Shown: piece by piece, positions 27,808-35,857 of the stretch | How the letters are laid out: each line of letters begins with the position of its first letter | How positions within the stretch are numbered: position 1 is the first letter of the stretch | Source: CAZPMT01 sp964587655 | GTDB lineage: Bacteria; Hydrogenedentota; Hydrogenedentia; Hydrogenedentales; SLHB01 | Direction of reading: 5' to 3' | Length of the DNA: 64,000 nt | Assembly: GCA_964587655.1 (NCBI GenBank) | Contig: CAZPMT010000008.1 | Coordinates: 1 to 64,000, forward strand | Translations under genes and position numbers: made by a program | Notes under the pieces: generated by a model | What the model saw: the letters and a program-made list of their open reading frames with translations, nothing else | Told to the model about the DNA's origin: nothing | Database searches by the model: none

Positions 27808-29211
27808 ATGAAGACGCGAGGAAAAGTGTTGTGCATTGGGCTAGGCATCCTCATTGCCGCGGTCGCGAGTACGGCAGCCGTACATGCTGAAGAAGCAGGT
27901 AAGAAGGCGAGTAGTTACACGTCGCCTGTGGTGACCGAGAGCTTTCAGTCGATCATGACGAAGATGAAGGCCGCAAAGCCGGAGGTCATCAAGCAGCACA
28001 CGGCGTTGCTCGAACAACGCTATGACTTGAGCGACACCCCCATGAAAGGGGCGGCGATGTCGCGAGGGAAGTCCGTGCAGGCAGGGGTTAGGGTGAAGCT
28101 CCCGGCAGGGCTGACCTGGGAGAAGTTGGGCGAGATGACGCCGGAGCAGATCAAGGAGAAAGGAGCGCTTCCCGGCGGACTCATGCCGCTTCCCTTCCCG
28201 AATCATCCGGAAGGTGGCATGCTGTTCCCGCAACACGTGATTGACGAGATCAAGCGCCAGGAGCAGCGTGACCTCACCCGGTTCGACCTCGACTATGATC
28301 TGCCCGCGCATCTCCTGCCCGAATACCCGCCGGCGATCTACCTGACGACGCGCCTGGACCTGGGCGATGTGTCACAGGGCAAGGTCGTTACCATCATGAA
28401 TTACTATGATCTGTTCAATGGGCTGCTCAATCCCAAACAGATCGAAGGGGTGCGGCTCCTGGTTACCCCATTTCCGCAACAGCAGTACAATCAGACTGAG
28501 GATCGGCGTACGGAGTTGCCCAGCCGGGGTGTGACGTGTTTTGACTGCCACGTCAACGGCCACACTAATGCTGCCACGCACCTTGTCGGTGATATCCGGC
28601 CACAAGAGTTCCGGCACCGCATCGAAACGCCTTCGCTTCGCGGCGTGAACATCCAGCGATTGTTTGGCTCCCAGCGCGCGCTCAAATCAGTGGAAGACTT
28701 CACGGAATTCGAGCAGCGTGCGGCCTATTTCGACGGCGATCCGGTCATGGCCACAAAGAAAGGCGTGAACATCCTGGAGCGCGGCAGCCAGGTGCATTTC
28801 ATGGCTGAGTTTCAGTCAATCCTCGATTTCCCGCCCGCGCCGAAGCTCAATATCTACGGGAAGCTCGACGAAGCAAAGGCGACGGAGCAGGAATTGAAGG
28901 GGCAAGCGCTCTTCTTTGGAAAGGCGAAGTGCGACGTGTGTCACCCGGCGCCGTACTATACGGACAACACGATGCACAACTTACAGGTGGAGCGATTCTA
29001 CAAGCCCCAGATGATCAACGGCCAGATGGCCAGCGCCGACGGACCGATCAAGACCTTCCCCCTGCGCGGCATCAAGGATTCGCCGCCGTACCTTCACGAT
29101 AGCCGGTTGCTCACGTTGGCTGACACAGTCGAGTTCTTCAATGTGGTCCAAGGGTTGAGGCTGACGAGTCAAGAGAAGGCTGATCTCGTGGCCTTCATGC
29201 TTGCCCTCTAG
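27808..29211 (+). CDS. Secreted di-heme cytochrome c (cytochrome c peroxidase-like)
   Basis: 467 residues. The signal peptide is KVLCIGLGILIAAVASTAAVHA. Two CxxCH heme sites are visible: CFDCH (coding 28543-28557, roughly mid-protein) and CDVCH (about 28931-28945). The rest resembles di-heme peroxidase/cytochrome B6-like proteins that act in the periplasm. Distal ligands are probably methionines or histidines near the C-terminus, which I cannot assign. ATG 27808 has AAGGAAAGGA 7 nt upstream; the frame opens 20 codons earlier without signal sequence. It stands alone, not in an operon. A role in peroxide reduction or in electron transfer to a peroxidase is inferred from the family. Confidence 0.82.
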   Translation: MKTRGKVLCIGLGILIAAVASTAAVHAEEAGKKASSYTSPVVTESFQSIMTKMKAAKPEVIKQHTALLEQRYDLSDTPMKGAAMSRGKSVQAGVRVKLPAGLTWEKLGEMTPEQIKEKGALPGGLMPLPFPNHPEGGMLFPQHVIDEIKRQEQRDLTRFDLDYDLPAHLLPEYPPAIYLTTRLDLGDVSQGKVVTIMNYYDLFNGLLNPKQIEGVRLLVTPFPQQQYNQTEDRRTELPSRGVTCFDCHVNGHTNAATHLVGDIRPQEFRHRIETPSLRGVNIQRLFGSQRALKSVEDFTEFEQRAAYFDGDPVMATKKGVNILERGSQVHFMAEFQSILDFPPAPKLNIYGKLDEAKATEQELKGQALFFGKAKCDVCHPAPYYTDNTMHNLQVERFYKPQMINGQMASADGPIKTFPLRGIKDSPPYLHDSRLLTLADTVEFFNVVQGLRLTSQEKADLVAFMLAL

Positions 29212-29366
29212 CCTTGGCAAACCTGGTCCGGAGCGTTGCGCTTCAACACCGGGAACACAGACCGGGTGACGGAATAGAGTTGCACGGTGGCGACTGAATG
29301 CGTCACATGGTCGCTGCTGTGCGACTCTTTCTATGGTGGAACCCGGCAATATTTGTCTCGAAACAA

Positions 29367-29397
29367 TTGCAGAAGAAGTCGCAGGATCGTCTATAAT
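29367..29397 (+). promoter_or_regulatory. Candidate promoter for the MNT/HEPN pair
   Basis: TTGCAG at 29367-29372 and a consensus TATAAT at 29392-29397, 19 nt apart. The start would be near 29404, about 75 nt before the MNT start. Confidence 0.5.
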
Positions 29398-29478
29398 CGG
29401 CGGTGACTCGTATGAGAGCGCCCCTTGATCTGCCGGCAGGGCCCGGCATTCACATTGCCGCACAAAGTGAAGCAGAGA

Positions 29479-29859
29479 ATGGGACTGAAACAAAAGAAGA
29501 TGAGAAGGCGTGATTTCCCGCACCCTCGTGTAGGAAGGACGCGTGTTCCCGATTCCGCCATCAGAAAGATGGTTCACTGTATCGTCCGTCGATTTCAGCC
29601 AGAGCAAATCATCCTTTTCGGCTCCTACGCGCGCGGGGATGCAAATGCGGACAGTGATGTGGACTTTCTCGTTGTTATGCCTGTCCACGATTCGAAGGCG
29701 CATCAAGAAGTGATGATCGGCGTGGCGCTGCATGATTTTTGTGTGGCAAAGGACATTGTTGTCAGCACGCCGGAGGAATTCGCGTGGCGCAAAGAAACCG
29801 TAGGCACTATCGAGTACCCCGCCGTGCGCGAGGGAAAGGTCTTGTATGTCCGGCAATGA
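29479..29859 (+). CDS. MNT-type nucleotidyltransferase (antitoxin of MNT/HEPN pair)
   Basis: 126 residues. The minimal nucleotidyltransferase signature is clear: ILFGSYARGDANADSDVDFLV, giving the GSxxxGx(n)DxD catalytic set. In MNT/HEPN modules this protein AMPylates and so silences the HEPN toxin. The start chosen is the ATG at 29479; an ATG at 29500 (MRRRDFPH) is an alternative. It overlaps the next gene by 14 bp, the usual tight coupling of such pairs. An internal ribosome site for the partner lies inside its end. Confidence 0.88.
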   Translation: MGLKQKKMRRRDFPHPRVGRTRVPDSAIRKMVHCIVRRFQPEQIILFGSYARGDANADSDVDFLVVMPVHDSKAHQEVMIGVALHDFCVAKDIVVSTPEEFAWRKETVGTIEYPAVREGKVLYVRQ

Positions 29860-30274
29860 TGCAGTTGTTCGAGTGACCCGGGAATGGGTGACCAAAGCCG
29901 AGAGCGATTTGAAGACCGCAATTCATACCCTCACGCTTAATGACGAATGCCCCACCGATGCCGTCTGTTTCCATGCCCAGCAGTGCGTCGAGAAGTATGT
30001 GAAGGCATTCCTTACGCTCCAAGGCATCGTTTTTCCCAAGACGCATGACATTGAAGAGCTTTTCCGACTCTTGCCGCGGGATTTTGAGGCGGTACTGCCG
30101 ATAGAGCATCAGAGAGGCCTTACAAGGTATGCGACCGTTACCCGCTATCCCGGCATGTATGATCCTGTTACCCTGCGCCAAGCGCGTTTGGCTGTGGCGA
30201 TGGTTCGCAAGGTGCGGCAGGGAATTCGCAGATTGATGCCGCGGGAAGCCAAGCCTCGAAAGAACAGGCAGTGA
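29846..30274 (+). CDS. HEPN-domain protein (toxin of MNT/HEPN pair)
   Basis: 142 residues, mostly helical. The HEPN signature is WVTKAESDLKTA at about 14-25 and CFHAQQCVEKYVKAFL at about 41-56, then KTHDIEELF. The usual RNase Rx4-6H motif is not evident, so it may be a catalytically weak or non-RNase HEPN; the family often still pairs with MNT. The ATG at 29846 has AAAGG 6 nt upstream and lies within the end of the MNT gene. The C-terminal 14 residues are basic. Confidence 0.85.
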   Translation: MSGNDAVVRVTREWVTKAESDLKTAIHTLTLNDECPTDAVCFHAQQCVEKYVKAFLTLQGIVFPKTHDIEELFRLLPRDFEAVLPIEHQRGLTRYATVTRYPGMYDPVTLRQARLAVAMVRKVRQGIRRLMPREAKPRKNRQ

Positions 30275-30349
30275 AGCCTGGATTTCGGCGAGCGCTAACT
30301 CTTAGAATTCATCTTAATATGTCTGGTGTGTGCGCCGGGTGGGTTTTCG

Positions 30350-31282
30350 ATGGCCGCGAATCTCGAAATAGACTTGGGCGGGTTGCGAATGAAGAACCCG
30401 GTCACCGTGGCTTCGGGGACTTTCGGCTACGGACAGGAATATGACGCGTACTTCGACGTGTCGCGATTGGGGGCCGTGACAACCAAGAGCCTGACGCTTA
30501 AGCCGCGCGCCGGCAACCGTCCGCCTCGATTGGTGGAGACGCCCGCGGGGATGTTGAACGCCATCGGTCTGCAAAATGTCGGGCTGGACACATACCTCTC
30601 CGAGAAACTTCCGTTCTTGCGCGGTAAGAACGCGACGATTATCGCGAATGTCTACGGTCACACCGCCGACGAGTATGCGGAACTGGCCATGCGCCTCGAA
30701 CAAGCAGGCGGGGCCGATGCCATCGAGGCGAATCTCTCCTGTCCAAACGTGCACGACGCTAAGAAGGCGCGCGGCGCGGCACTCGTCGCACAGGACGCCG
30801 AAAAGGTCTCCTTGTACACGCGGACGATTCGCTCGGCCACGAAGTTGCCGCTGTTCATCAAGCTTACGCCGAACGTGGCGGACATCCGCGAGCCGGCGCT
30901 TGCGGCCCAAGAAGCTGGGGCGGACGCGATCTCCGTTATAAACACGTTGATGGGAATGGCTATTGACCCTGAGACGCGGCGTCCGCGCCTGGCTAACATC
31001 GTCGGGGGCTTGAGCGGCCCTGCTATCCGGCCCGTTGCCGTCAAGATGGTGTGGGACGCCGCCCAAGTCCTTAGGATACCTATTCTCGGCATGGGCGGGA
31101 TATGCAACGCGTCCGACGCGGTCCAGTTCTTCCTTGCGGGCGCGACCGCCGTGGCAGTCGGATGCGTGTCGTTCCGCCAACCGCATGCTGCCGTGGAGGT
31201 GATTGAAGGCATTGCGGCGTATCTGGAGCGGCACGCCGTGGATGACGTCCGGAAACTTGTTGGCGCGATGATAGCCGGATAG
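30350..31282 (+). CDS. pyrD: Dihydroorotate dehydrogenase, class 1B-like catalytic subunit
   Basis: 310 residues, cytoplasmic. It oxidises dihydroorotate to orotate using FMN. The class 1 pattern is clear: KNPVTVASGTFGYG start, VTTKSLTLKPRAGN, NAIGLQNVG, and the catalytic cysteine in ANLSCPNV. FMN phosphate-binding glycine turns are IVGGLSGP and ILGMGGI. Class 1B enzymes work with an electron-transfer subunit PyrK; no pyrK is in the window, so it must lie elsewhere or this enzyme uses another acceptor. The ATG at 30350 follows GGGTGGG; a GTG 24 nt earlier is less likely. First gene of a pyrimidine cluster, with pyrF 102 bp downstream. Confidence 0.94.
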   Translation: MAANLEIDLGGLRMKNPVTVASGTFGYGQEYDAYFDVSRLGAVTTKSLTLKPRAGNRPPRLVETPAGMLNAIGLQNVGLDTYLSEKLPFLRGKNATIIANVYGHTADEYAELAMRLEQAGGADAIEANLSCPNVHDAKKARGAALVAQDAEKVSLYTRTIRSATKLPLFIKLTPNVADIREPALAAQEAGADAISVINTLMGMAIDPETRRPRLANIVGGLSGPAIRPVAVKMVWDAAQVLRIPILGMGGICNASDAVQFFLAGATAVAVGCVSFRQPHAAVEVIEGIAAYLERHAVDDVRKLVGAMIAG

Positions 31283-31384
31283 GCGGGCCGGACAGTCTGA
31301 CCTGCGCATTATGTACGGAGGTACTCGTTATTGGGCGGACTCCGGCGCTACGTATGTACGGGAAGCGCCATGAAAGGAGAGGCC

Positions 31385-32068
31385 ATGCGGACGGAACTGA
31401 TTGTGGGGCTGGATGTGGATACGCGAGAAGAAGCGCTGCAGGCCGTCGAAGCGTGCGGCGAGTGCCAGTTCTTCAAAGTAGGTTCGCAGTTGTTCACCCG
31501 GTGCGGGCCTGAGATTGTCCGCGAGATACTCGGCCTCGGCAAGAAGGTCTTTCTCGATCTGAAGTGGCACGACATTCCAAACACGGTCGCAAAGGCCGCC
31601 AAGAGCGCTGCCGACTTGGGCGTTTCCCTGGCCACGCTCCACGCGATGGGCGGTCGCAGAATGATCGAAGCGGCCCGGGAAGCCGTGGAGGGTTCGGAGA
31701 CCAAGCTCCTCGGTGTAACCGTCTTGACGAGCCTCTCGGATGAGATGCTCAAGACGGAGGTGGGACTGCCGGAAACCACCACACAGGCGGTATCGCGGCT
31801 GGCGAAGCTGGCAGTCGATTCGGGGGCGCACGGAGTCGTAAGCTCCGCCCAGGAGATCGTGCAGGTGCGCGAGGCGGTCGGCCTGAAACCGCTCGTGGTG
31901 ACGCCCGGCATCCGCCCGGCATGGTCCACGAAAGACGATCAGGTCCGCATAACTACCCCGCGCCAGGCCGCGGAGGCCGGAGCGAATTTCATCGTCGTCG
32001 TCCGGCCGATTCTGAAACACGAGAACCCGAGCGAGGCCGTCCGGCTTATCCTCGAAGAACTCACCTAA
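31385..32068 (+). CDS. pyrF: Orotidine 5'-phosphate decarboxylase
   Basis: 227 residues. It converts OMP to UMP, the last step of UMP synthesis. The catalytic D-x-K-x-x-D tetrad element is FLDLKWHDIPNT, with Lys as the proton donor, and GLDVDT opens the barrel. The phosphate loop is in TPGIRP and later VVVRPI. The ATG at 31385 has GGAGAGG just upstream and fits the family start; an upstream start in the frame would add 18 unrelated residues. Its stop codon shares one base with the start of the following methyltransferase gene (TAATG). Confidence 0.95.
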   Translation: MRTELIVGLDVDTREEALQAVEACGECQFFKVGSQLFTRCGPEIVREILGLGKKVFLDLKWHDIPNTVAKAAKSAADLGVSLATLHAMGGRRMIEAAREAVEGSETKLLGVTVLTSLSDEMLKTEVGLPETTTQAVSRLAKLAVDSGAHGVVSSAQEIVQVREAVGLKPLVVTPGIRPAWSTKDDQVRITTPRQAAEAGANFIVVVRPILKHENPSEAVRLILEELT

Positions 32069-32799
32069 TGCAGAGACTGAGGCCCTACGAGACACTAGCA
32101 AGGATATACGATGGTTATTGGGGTTTGTTTGCAGGAGCCTATGTTGAGTTTTTCGAGAAATACTTCAGAGGCGCAGCGTTTCCGTCGAGAGTGCTTGATT
32201 TGGGCTGCGGCACCGGAGTGCTACTGGAAAGGATTGTAGGAAAGCTCACTTATGGTGTTGGCATCGATATATCTGACGAAATGCTTGCGGTTGCTTCGCG
32301 AAAGTGCGTGAAATATCCGCACCTTGCCTTCTTTAGAGACGATTTCCGCTCATTCAAGTGTGCCAGTACCTTCGACTTAGTGACGTGCTGCTTTGATAGT
32401 ATCAATTATGTTGGCACTGTCGCAGAAATGAAGGCTGTATTGAAATGCGCGGCAAGGCATTTGGCAGACAATGGAATGTTCATTTTCGACTTCGTGAACG
32501 AACGCTATTTTCTAGATCGATCTGGTTCAGTTGGACATTTTGAAGTCGATGGGATTGCTTATGATTTTTGTTTTCACTATGACTCTGAACGTAAGATTGG
32601 GCGGAGTTACTTCCGTTTTCAGTGTGGTGAGGAGGAACATGTGCAAATGCCCTTTGAGCCTGATCTTGTTCGCGAAAACGTTCAAGAAGCCGGTCTTGTC
32701 ATCCGGGGGGAGTATGGAGATTTCGACATGAGCGGGCTGAGTGAGAGTAAAGGGAGGTTCCTTTTTGTAGTCAAGCGCCCCGCGGCTCATGACGCGTAG
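32068..32799 (+). CDS. Class I SAM-dependent methyltransferase
   Basis: 243 residues. SAM-binding motif I is VLDLGCGTGVLLERI at about 42-56, and motif II is around VGIDIS with the acidic residue. Motif III is FDLVTCCFDSINY. The substrate is unknown; the fold resembles small-molecule or DUF-type methyltransferases. It starts on the last base of the pyrF stop codon, so it is translationally coupled. The gene is visibly richer in A and T and uses codons rare in the flanking genes (AGA, TTA, ATA), which suggests later insertion into the pyr cluster. Its stop lies just before a short hairpin and pyrE. Confidence 0.82.
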   Translation: MQRLRPYETLARIYDGYWGLFAGAYVEFFEKYFRGAAFPSRVLDLGCGTGVLLERIVGKLTYGVGIDISDEMLAVASRKCVKYPHLAFFRDDFRSFKCASTFDLVTCCFDSINYVGTVAEMKAVLKCAARHLADNGMFIFDFVNERYFLDRSGSVGHFEVDGIAYDFCFHYDSERKIGRSYFRFQCGEEEHVQMPFEPDLVRENVQEAGLVIRGEYGDFDMSGLSESKGRFLFVVKRPAAHDA

Positions 32800-32800
32800 C

Positions 32801-32819
32801 ACTGGTTATACTAACCAGT
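32801..32819. promoter_or_regulatory. Short hairpin between the methyltransferase gene and pyrE
   Basis: ACTGGTTA and TAACCAGT form an 8-bp stem with a TAC loop. No T-run follows, so it may slow transcription or protect RNA rather than terminate it. Confidence 0.4.
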
Positions 32820-32897
32820 CTGTGATTCCTGAAGCACGCGTGCGGCTTGGCCGCGTTGTGAAAAAGTACATGCTGTAGGAAAGGGTAGGGCACATCG

Positions 32898-33473
32898 ATG
32901 GACTCGAATGAAGTTATCCGCATTTTCCGGGAATCCGGGGCGCTGCTCGAAGGGCACTTCTTGTACGCCAGCGGCCGCCACGGCCGGCAGTTCCTTCAAG
33001 CCGCCCGCGTATTGCAGTACCCGCACTTCACGGAGTCCCTTTGTGCGGGCATGGCGGCGCGCTTTCGCGAAGAGCGTGTCGACTTGGTCGTAGGCCCCGC
33101 GACGGGAGGGATCATCCTGGCCTACGAGACGGCGCGCGCCTTGAAATGCCGGGCCGCCTTCACTGAGAAGGATGGCGAAGGCGGCATGGCGCTCAAGAGA
33201 GGGTTCGCTCTGAAAAAAGGGACCCGCGTCCTCGTCGTGGAAGACATCATCACCACCGGCGGCTCCGTGAAGAAGACAGTCGCCCACTTGCGCGGACGCG
33301 GCGCGGAAGTCGTTGCGGTGTCGGTGCTCATCGACCGTAGCGCGGGCGAGGCCGCGTTCGATTGCCCCTTCGCTGCGCTGGCGAAGCTCGACATGCAGAG
33401 TTGGCCGCCCGACGATTGCGCCCCCTGCCGCGAGGATGTGCCGCTGGTCGATCCGGACGACTTGACGGCGTAG
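32898..33473 (+). CDS. pyrE: Orotate phosphoribosyltransferase
   Basis: 191 residues. It joins orotate to PRPP to make OMP. The PRPP-binding motif is VLVVEDIITTGGS at about residues 112-124, and the flexible catalytic loop FTEKDGEGG is present before it. N-terminal LLEGHFLYASGRH matches the usual substrate-gripping start. The C-terminal part has CAPCREDVP, a Cys pair seen in many bacterial PyrE of this type. The ATG at 32898 follows AAAGGGTAGGG. It lies 98 bp after the methyltransferase, so it may have its own control while being part of the pyr cluster. Confidence 0.94.
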   Translation: MDSNEVIRIFRESGALLEGHFLYASGRHGRQFLQAARVLQYPHFTESLCAGMAARFREERVDLVVGPATGGIILAYETARALKCRAAFTEKDGEGGMALKRGFALKKGTRVLVVEDIITTGGSVKKTVAHLRGRGAEVVAVSVLIDRSAGEAAFDCPFAALAKLDMQSWPPDDCAPCREDVPLVDPDDLTA

Positions 33474-33526
33474 CATTTCCCAGGGGCGTGCGTAACTCCA
33501 CGTGAATCGCAATCATCCATGATCTT

Positions 33527-33555
33527 TTGCAGGAATAGTCCTTTGCTGGTATCAT
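33527..33555 (+). promoter_or_regulatory. Candidate promoter upstream of the PHP/GH4 pair
   Basis: TTGCAG at 33527-33532 and TATCAT at 33550-33555, spacing 17 nt. It would give a long leader of about 255 nt that includes the tandem repeat. Confidence 0.45.
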
Positions 33556-33651
33556 TAACTCGGGTGAAGGAGTATCGGAGCCTCGATGGCCGGTCGCTGC
33601 GGGGCATCATCCTGGATTCAGCAGTTGAAACCGAGGGGAATCGTCCGAACG

Positions 33652-33687
33652 ATGGACGCGGTGGACTTTGTGGACGAAATGGACGGG
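33652..33687. repeat. Tandem 9-bp repeat (R)TGGACNNN, four copies
   Basis: Four consecutive nonamers: ATGGACGCG, GTGGACTTT, GTGGACGAA, ATGGACGGG. The same GTGGAC-based nonamers build the long hairpin at 49749-49841. Confidence 0.65.
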
Positions 33688-33818
33688 AACGAGACTCAGC
33701 ATGCGGGTGAAGGGCAATCTCGACACGTGAACCGCTTTTCCTTCGCGTCTGCTGTGTTTTCAGCGCGTCTACCGCCTTTTCCAAGATCATGGGTCATGAG
33801 ATCAAGGCTTTGCGCGCG

Positions 33819-34526
33819 ATGCTGCGACTGAAGGCGGATCTCCACACCCATTGCGCGGACGATCCGTGTGACTTGATCAGGTATTCCGCGGAAATGCTGA
33901 TCGACGCGGTCGCGGAGTTGAAGATCGAAGTGCTGGGCATTGCCTGCCATTTGCGGGTCGTGTACAACAAGCGCCTCGCGGAATACGCGCTGAGGAGGGG
34001 TGTGCTTCTCATCCCCGCCACGGAACTGCACGTTGAGGGAAAACATGTTGTGGCCCTCAATCCCGACGAAAAGCAGGCGGCGGCGAGATCCTTTGCGGAA
34101 CTGCGCCGGATCGGAAAGCGCGACGCTGTGTTGATGGCGCCGCATCCGTTCTACCCCGCAAGGTCGTGTCTGCATCGCAAGCTCGCAGAGAACATAGACC
34201 TCTTCGGAGCGATCGAGTACAGCAGCGTGTACCTCCGGTGGATAAACCCGAACCGCAGGGCGGTGCAAGCGGCGCAACGCTTTGGACTCCCGCTGATCGG
34301 CACTTCCGACACGCATGGGATGCCCTATTGCAGCAGCACTTACTCATGGATAGAAGCTGAAGAGGCCAGCATCGACGGAGTCATGGAAGCTATCCGGCGG
34401 GGCCGCGTCACCATTGAGACGCAGCCGCGGCCGATTCTTCACGTGGCCCAGATGGCCGCGTTTTCAGCGCGGGACGCATTCAGGTCCTTTTCAGGACGTT
34501 TTCGGCAGGAGGCAGCGCCGCGATGA
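33819..34526 (+). CDS. PHP-domain metal-dependent hydrolase
   Basis: 235 residues. The PHP phosphoesterase signature is LKADLHTHCAD at the start, then a histidine-rich core (HLRVVY, ATELHVEG, MAPHPFYPARS) and GTSDTHGMPY near residue 165. These histidines and aspartates would hold two or three metal ions for phosphate-ester cleavage. The substrate is unknown. The first in-frame start is at 33789, but it precedes the domain by 10 residues with no ribosome site; the ATG at 33819 is closer to the family start. Its stop overlaps the GH4 start by 4 bp (ATGA), so the pair is co-translated. Confidence 0.8.
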   Translation: MLRLKADLHTHCADDPCDLIRYSAEMLIDAVAELKIEVLGIACHLRVVYNKRLAEYALRRGVLLIPATELHVEGKHVVALNPDEKQAAARSFAELRRIGKRDAVLMAPHPFYPARSCLHRKLAENIDLFGAIEYSSVYLRWINPNRRAVQAAQRFGLPLIGTSDTHGMPYCSSTYSWIEAEEASIDGVMEAIRRGRVTIETQPRPILHVAQMAAFSARDAFRSFSGRFRQEAAPR

Positions 34527-35770
34527 TCGAACGCATCACGATCCTGGGCGGAAGCAGCGTTTACACCCCGGAGTTCGTCGTATCGGCGATCTCACGCAAT
34601 TTGAACGTCAAAGAGATCGTTCTCGTCGGACGCGAGGGTCCCAAACTCCGGATCGTGGGAGAGTTTTGCCAGCGTCTCCTGGATAAGAACGGATTTCCCG
34701 TTACCGTCACCTGTTCGACTGACGTCGCCGAGGCCGCGAAAGGCGCCCGGTACATCCTGAACGGAATTCGCGTCGGTGGCATGAAAGCCCGCACTCGCGA
34801 TGAGAAAGCGCCCCCGCATTTCGGCATGGTGGGCGATGAAAGCCTGGGCGCCGGCGGCTTCGGAAACGCGATGCGCACGTTGCCGGTCGTGTTCGAGCTC
34901 GCCGAGCAGATCGAACGCGTTAATCCCGAAGCCATCTTCATCAACCTCACCAACCCAATGGGCATCGTCGTGGAAGCCCTCACGCGATACTCTAAGCTCA
35001 GGGTCGTTGGGACATGCGACCTGCCCGACACGTGCGTAAGGACGCTCGCGAACGTCCTCAACTGCCAGCCCTCGGACCTGTGGATCGACTACATCGGACT
35101 CAATCACGTGGGGTGGATCCAGGACGTCCGCGTGGACGGGCGCAGTTGCATGCAGTACCTACTGGACAAGATCGAACGGTGCAAAGAGGACGGGTTCGAC
35201 CTCGGGCTGATCGCGCTTTTCCGCACGATCCCCGTCCGAACCGTGAGCCTGTACTACCGGCAGGATGAGATCCTGAAGAAACAGATCGCCTGTTCCCACT
35301 TCCGCTCCGAGGGGCTGCATGAAGCCGAGGAGCGTATTCTGAAACTCTATCAAGATGCGTCTCTGACCGAGTTGCCGGAACTGACGCGCGAACGAAACGC
35401 CGTTTGGTACGACCAGAATATCGTGCCGCTTATCGAGGCCCTCGAGAGCAGGTCCGAGCGGACCCTCATACTGTGCGTCAAGAACAACAACGCCATTCGA
35501 GACCTGCCCGAGGAGGCCAGCGTTGAGATCCCCGTCGCCGTGAGCAAGAAGGGTCTTCATCCGCACACGGTGGGAAGCTGTCCGCACTTCCTCCGAGGGC
35601 TTTTCACCGCAATAAAGGAGAGCGACCGTCTGGCCATCGAGGCCGCCCGGCACAGGAGTTATGAATACGCGCTCCAATCGCTTACAATAAACCCGCTCGT
35701 GCCGTCGATGTCGGCGGCAAGGAAGTTCCTGGATTACCTGATTAAGGAAGAGAACATCGAATTGCACTAG
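34523..35770 (+). CDS. Family 4 glycosidase (GH4)
   Basis: 415 residues. GH4 enzymes need NAD+ and a divalent metal and cleave alpha- or beta-glucosides and galacturonides by redox-elimination. The dinucleotide fold starts ITILGGSSVYTPEF, with acidic strand 2 end. Family motifs are RYILNGIRVGGM, FINLTNPMGI, GTCDLPDTC (metal-binding Cys region) and GLNHVGW (metal-binding His). The GLHPHTVG segment near the C-terminus is also typical. The sugar cannot be read; 6-phospho-glucoside or galacturonide are both possible. It overlaps the PHP gene by 4 bp, with GGAGG 10 nt upstream. Confidence 0.85.
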   Translation: MIERITILGGSSVYTPEFVVSAISRNLNVKEIVLVGREGPKLRIVGEFCQRLLDKNGFPVTVTCSTDVAEAAKGARYILNGIRVGGMKARTRDEKAPPHFGMVGDESLGAGGFGNAMRTLPVVFELAEQIERVNPEAIFINLTNPMGIVVEALTRYSKLRVVGTCDLPDTCVRTLANVLNCQPSDLWIDYIGLNHVGWIQDVRVDGRSCMQYLLDKIERCKEDGFDLGLIALFRTIPVRTVSLYYRQDEILKKQIACSHFRSEGLHEAEERILKLYQDASLTELPELTRERNAVWYDQNIVPLIEALESRSERTLILCVKNNNAIRDLPEEASVEIPVAVSKKGLHPHTVGSCPHFLRGLFTAIKESDRLAIEAARHRSYEYALQSLTINPLVPSMSAARKFLDYLIKEENIELH

Positions 35771-35857
35771 AGAAACTTCGAGCGCTTCTGGCTCTATGGA
35801 TACGGGCGGCCTTGTAGTTGCGGGTGGGCCGCAATAGGTGGGAAAGGGATTAGGAAT

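Larger units (their letters stand above)
33474..33818. other. 345-bp gap between pyrE and the PHP gene
   Basis: It contains a well-spaced promoter candidate and a tandem 9-bp repeat (both listed). A short frame at 33586 with a ribosome-like GGAG exists, but its residues come largely from the repeat and it has no family resemblance, so I do not call it a gene. Confidence 0.5.

Noticed and set aside
33586..33831. Short 81-codon gene with GGAG before it, upstream of the PHP gene
   Set aside because: Its middle is encoded by the tandem GTGGAC repeat, it overlaps the PHP start, and it resembles no family.
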